From JBFMFE01 sp040752295 (GTDB lineage: Bacteria > UBP15 > UBA6099 > JBFMBQ01): a stretch of 16,052 nt of DNA. Position numbers and translations under genes: made by a program. Under the pieces are notes generated by a model. It did no database searches, was not told the DNA's origin, and worked only from the letters and a program-made list of their open reading frames with translations. Below, in pieces: positions 14,263 to 16,052 of this stretch (the first letter of the stretch is position 1; each line of letters opens with the position of its first letter). The stretch lies in the NCBI GenBank assembly GCA_040752295.1, contig JBFMFE010000218.1:1-16052 (forward strand). The letters are read 5' to 3'.

Positions 14263-15444
14263 TCACCCGCCGTCCGGTTGAGAGTCGCCGGTGAGCCGGG
14301 CGCGTTTCCCGCCGGAGCGGCCTCCTTCCACCATGTCGTAGAACAGCGCCTCGTAGCGGTCGGCGACGTCCGCCCATGAGAAATGCTTTCCCGCCCTGTC
14401 GGCGGCGAGTCGTCCGAGGCGGCTCGCTTCCTGCGGGTCGCCGATGAGGTTCCTTATCTTCGCGGCGAGGTCGTCGGCGTCGTTGAAGCGGTACGCGACG
14501 CCGGCGTCGCCGACGGTTTCCCTGTTTTCCGGCGTGTCGTTCACGATGACGCAGTTTCCGAATCCCATCGCCTCGATGAGAGCGGGATGGCAGCCGCCCA
14601 CCTCCGATGCCTGGACGTAAAGATAGGCGTTGGACTGGAGTTCCCTGTAGGGCAGTCCGTAAAGTCCCCCGGTGAAAATGATGCGCGGGTCCGCGGTTTC
14701 TTTCAAGCCCCTTATGTAGCGGGCGCCGTAGGGGGCGTGACCGACGATGACGAGTTTCATGCCGGTTTCGACCTTTTCGAACGCGCGTATCACGACGTGC
14801 GCGTTGTTTTCGGGTTCGAGGCGCGCGACGTATAGCACGTATCGGCGCGGCTCAACGCCGGCTTTCGCGAGCGCGCCGGTCGTCGAGGCGCGCCCGCCGT
14901 CCGCTCCGTACGCGATGAACGTCGAGCGCGCGCCGTACCGCTCCTCGTAGTACCTGCGTATCACGTCCGCGTCCGACACGATGCGGTGGGGAAACCGCAC
15001 GGCGAGGTTCTCGCCGAGCAGGTACCACAGCTTTCCGAGGGCATTCCATTTTTTGCGCAGCCTCTCTATTCCGTCCACGTTCAGCGCCGTTTTCGTCCCG
15101 GCGAAGCGCAGCAGGATGGTGAAGACGCTGTTCGCGGCGTTGCACATCAGCGCGGCGTCGAAACGGAGGAACGCGGCGTGGATCGTGCTGATGAACGTGT
15201 GGAAGACCGTGTCGAGGTACTTGCCGCGTATGGTCGGCAGGAGGACGATGCGCATCCCCCTGTAGTATCGCCCGCGGTACTGTATCCACTGGCGCCTTCC
15301 GTAAACGGTCACGGCGTGTCCGCGGTCGGCGAGGCGGGCGCCGAGTTCCTCGGCGAGCGTCTCGAAGCCGCCGTAGGCGGCGGGCACGCCGCGTGTGCCA
15401 AGGATCGCCACCTTCAGCTTCCGTTCCGGCTTACGGAACCTCAT
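14263..15444 (-). CDS. DUF1972 / GT4 glycosyltransferase (first gene of polysaccharide cluster)
   Basis: Starts at 15495, 15465 and 15444 are in frame. I choose ATG 15442-15444 (393 residues) because GAGG sits five bases upstream and the other two lack a ribosome-binding site. The N-terminus KLKVAILGTRGVPAAYGGFETLAEEL at 9-34 is the DUF1972 signature, and NVDGIERLRKKWN at 122-134 is the family's acceptor-side motif. The C-terminal GT4 domain has YVARLEPENN and EVGGCHPALIEAMGFGN around 281-297. Family members in capsule loci (for example WchF-type rhamnosyltransferases) act early, often adding the second sugar to the lipid-linked primer made by a WbaP-type enzyme, which matches the neighbour at 11349-12773. 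Rhamnose as donor is only a family-level possibility. It leads the minus-strand cluster. Confidence 0.93.
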   Translation of the reverse strand: MRFRKPERKLKVAILGTRGVPAAYGGFETLAEELGARLADRGHAVTVYGRRQWIQYRGRYYRGMRIVLLPTIRGKYLDTVFHTFISTIHAAFLRFDAALMCNAANSVFTILLRFAGTKTALNVDGIERLRKKWNALGKLWYLLGENLAVRFPHRIVSDADVIRRYYEERYGARSTFIAYGADGGRASTTGALAKAGVEPRRYVLYVARLEPENNAHVVIRAFEKVETGMKLVIVGHAPYGARYIRGLKETADPRIIFTGGLYGLPYRELQSNAYLYVQASEVGGCHPALIEAMGFGNCVIVNDTPENRETVGDAGVAYRFNDADDLAAKIRNLIGDPQEASRLGRLAADRAGKHFSWADVADRYEALFYDMVEGGRSGGKRARLTGDSQPDGG

Positions 15445-15619
15445 CTCATCCTCAGCCTTATCCATTTTGTCATTAACGTGGAAACGAACCGTCATTAGTA
15501 ATGATAATTACACACAGCGATTAAACAATCCCATTAAAACAAGGGTTTTTCTTTTCGCCGCCTGCTTGATTATTCTTACAAAACCATTCATGGCATGAAG
15601 CGGCTTTTCGGGATCGCGC
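15445..15619. promoter_or_regulatory. AT-rich region upstream of polysaccharide cluster
   Basis: The region lies between the start of the minus-strand cluster and the recombinase remnant. It is markedly A/T-rich from 15496 to 15600 and is the natural place for the cluster's promoter. At 15498-15511 there is a dyad, GTAAT-GATA-ATTAC, about 55 bp upstream of the preferred start, which could be an operator. I could not assign a convincing -35/-10 pair. Confidence 0.35.
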
Positions 15620-15940
15620 ATGAGTGAGAAGGAAATCGCCGCCGCCGGGTATTGCCGGGCGGGCACGCCGATGCAGGTTGACGTGCAGTCGCTCGACGTT
15701 CAGCAGGAACAGGTAGAGAATTACATCCGCTCCCGCGGCTGGAAGCTTTACAAGATTTTCATCTAACCCGGTTTCAGCGCAAAAGATTTCGAGCGTCCCC
15801 AATACCGTGAAGTGCTTCGTCACCTCCGCGCCGGCAAATTCGATGTTCTCGTCGTGCCGAAGATCGACCGGATTGCAGGAAATATACGCCTTCCGCTTGA
15901 ATTTGTCGAGAACGAACTGAAGCCGGGGTCCGCGACATAA
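15620..15940 (+). pseudogene. Serine recombinase (resolvase/invertase) remnant, dead
   Basis: Reading from ATG 15620 through one stop gives AAGYCRAGTPMQVDVQSLDVQQEQVENYIRSRGWKLYKIFI-stop-PGFSAKDFERPQYREVLRHLRAGKFDVLVVPKIDRIAGNIRLPLEFVENELK. This is the N-terminal half of the resolvase domain of a site-specific serine recombinase. Three lesions are visible. TAA at 15764-15766 stands where the family usually has GAA (IEPGFSAKD). The catalytic serine of the YCRVSTxxQ motif is glycine (YCRAGTPMQ). The D-R-I-S/A-R-S arginine and serine are lost (RIAGN). Similarity stops after ENELK and the frame ends at TAA 15938-15940, so the rest of the protein is missing. It is a non-functional relic of an integrated element, probably broken by the sequence that follows. 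Confidence 0.85.
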
Positions 15941-15948
15941 AAGTGGGG

Positions 15949-15977
15949 TTGCAATTTTTTTTGAGGCATGGTATTGT
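15949..15977 (+). promoter_or_regulatory. Predicted sigma-70-type promoter
   Basis: TTGCAA (15949-15954) and TATTGT (15972-15977) are separated by 17 bp and lie upstream of the new plus-strand gene at 16008. The predicted transcription start falls inside or just after the adjoining palindrome. This rests on consensus match and position only. Confidence 0.45.
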
Positions 15978-15994
15978 AGATATATATCTACAAT
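15973..15994. promoter_or_regulatory. 22-bp perfect palindrome, likely operator
   Basis: The half-site is ATTGTAGATAT and the second half is its exact reverse complement with no spacer. It overlaps the -10 element and probable transcription start of the promoter at 15949-15977 and ends 13 bp before the ATG. This is the usual place for a dimeric repressor site. The regulator is unknown; the long AT centre could also form a cruciform. Confidence 0.55.
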
Positions 15995-16007
15995 GAGAGG
16001 AGGAGCC

Positions 16008-16052
16008 ATGAAAGCGATTCAGGAACTCGAAGCGAAAAGAGAGGAGGTTCTC
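16008..16052 (+). CDS. Start of a new gene (partial), possibly an IS accessory protein
   Basis: ATG 16008-16010 is preceded by a strong Shine-Dalgarno sequence, AGGAGG at 15998-16003. Only fifteen codons are visible (MKAIQELEAKREEVL), predicted to be a charged helix. The N-terminus and setting recall the small DUF6788-type proteins encoded next to some transposases, but fifteen residues cannot establish that. The ribosome-binding site, promoter and palindrome make a real gene likely. Confidence 0.55.
   Translation, partial: MKAIQELEAKREEVL

Noticed and set aside
11535..14294. 919-codon open frame on the plus strand
   Set aside because: It lies antisense to the sugar transferase and TPR genes, whose protein motifs are unmistakable. 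Its translation is Arg/Glu/His-rich with no recognisable fold, a GC-skew shadow.
15521..16009. 162-codon minus-strand ORF at the right edge
   Set aside because: The plus strand here encodes a clear serine recombinase remnant. The minus frame is its shadow and also runs through the palindrome and promoter.

Overview
The window looks like chromosome from a GC-rich, Gram-negative-type bacterium. The evidence is dense GC-rich codon use, a SPOR-domain protein, an undecaprenyl-phosphate-linked sugar transferase, and several cobalamin-type radical SAM enzymes inside a glycan locus. Gene content and the GACAGGC-type hairpin repeats resemble uncultured lineages such as Omnitrophota/Auribacterota, Desulfobacterota or Planctomycetota. 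I cannot place the organism from the sequence alone.

Layout. (1) Positions 2-316 (+) hold the C-terminus of a SPOR-domain protein. It converges on a three-gene minus-strand operon (5089 to 360) whose genes overlap: a B12-binding-type radical SAM enzyme, a DUF2723 membrane glycosyltransferase-like protein with a C-terminal TPR tail, and a second radical SAM enzyme. (2) Positions 5090-5967 form an AT-richer gap. It carries one doubtful small ORF and a truncated C2HC zinc-finger gene resembling pRiA4b ORF-3 proteins. (3) Positions 5968-8104 (+) hold a third radical SAM enzyme overlapping a SAM-dependent methyltransferase. (4) Positions 15444 to 8165 (minus) form a polysaccharide cluster. In transcription order it has a DUF1972/GT4 glycosyltransferase, a membrane-anchored TPR protein with a possible carbohydrate-binding C-terminus, a WbaP/CpsE-type polyprenyl-phosphate sugar-1-phosphate transferase, a methyltransferase, a 173-bp palindromic repeat element, a GT4 glycosyltransferase and another methyltransferase. 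(5) Positions 15620-16052 are mobile-element debris: a serine recombinase gene killed by a stop codon and by loss of its catalytic serine, truncated near what may be an insertion-sequence end. After it come a promoter, a 22-bp perfect palindrome and the start of a new gene.

How the genes may work together (inference). The polyprenyl-phosphate sugar transferase would start a lipid-linked glycan, the two GT4 enzymes would extend it, and the methyltransferases and radical SAM enzymes would decorate sugars or lipid carriers. The DUF2723 protein could transfer a sugar from a lipid donor at the outer membrane face, and the TPR/carbohydrate-binding protein could act in assembly or export. No chain-length regulator, flippase or polymerase is visible, so the locus probably continues outside the window.

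I see no rRNA, tRNA or CRISPR array. The features most worth a second look are the apparent non-canonical ATT start of the DUF2723 gene, the nested-palindrome element at 10286-10458, the radical SAM/DUF2723/radical SAM overlapping operon, and the promoter-palindrome arrangement at the right edge.
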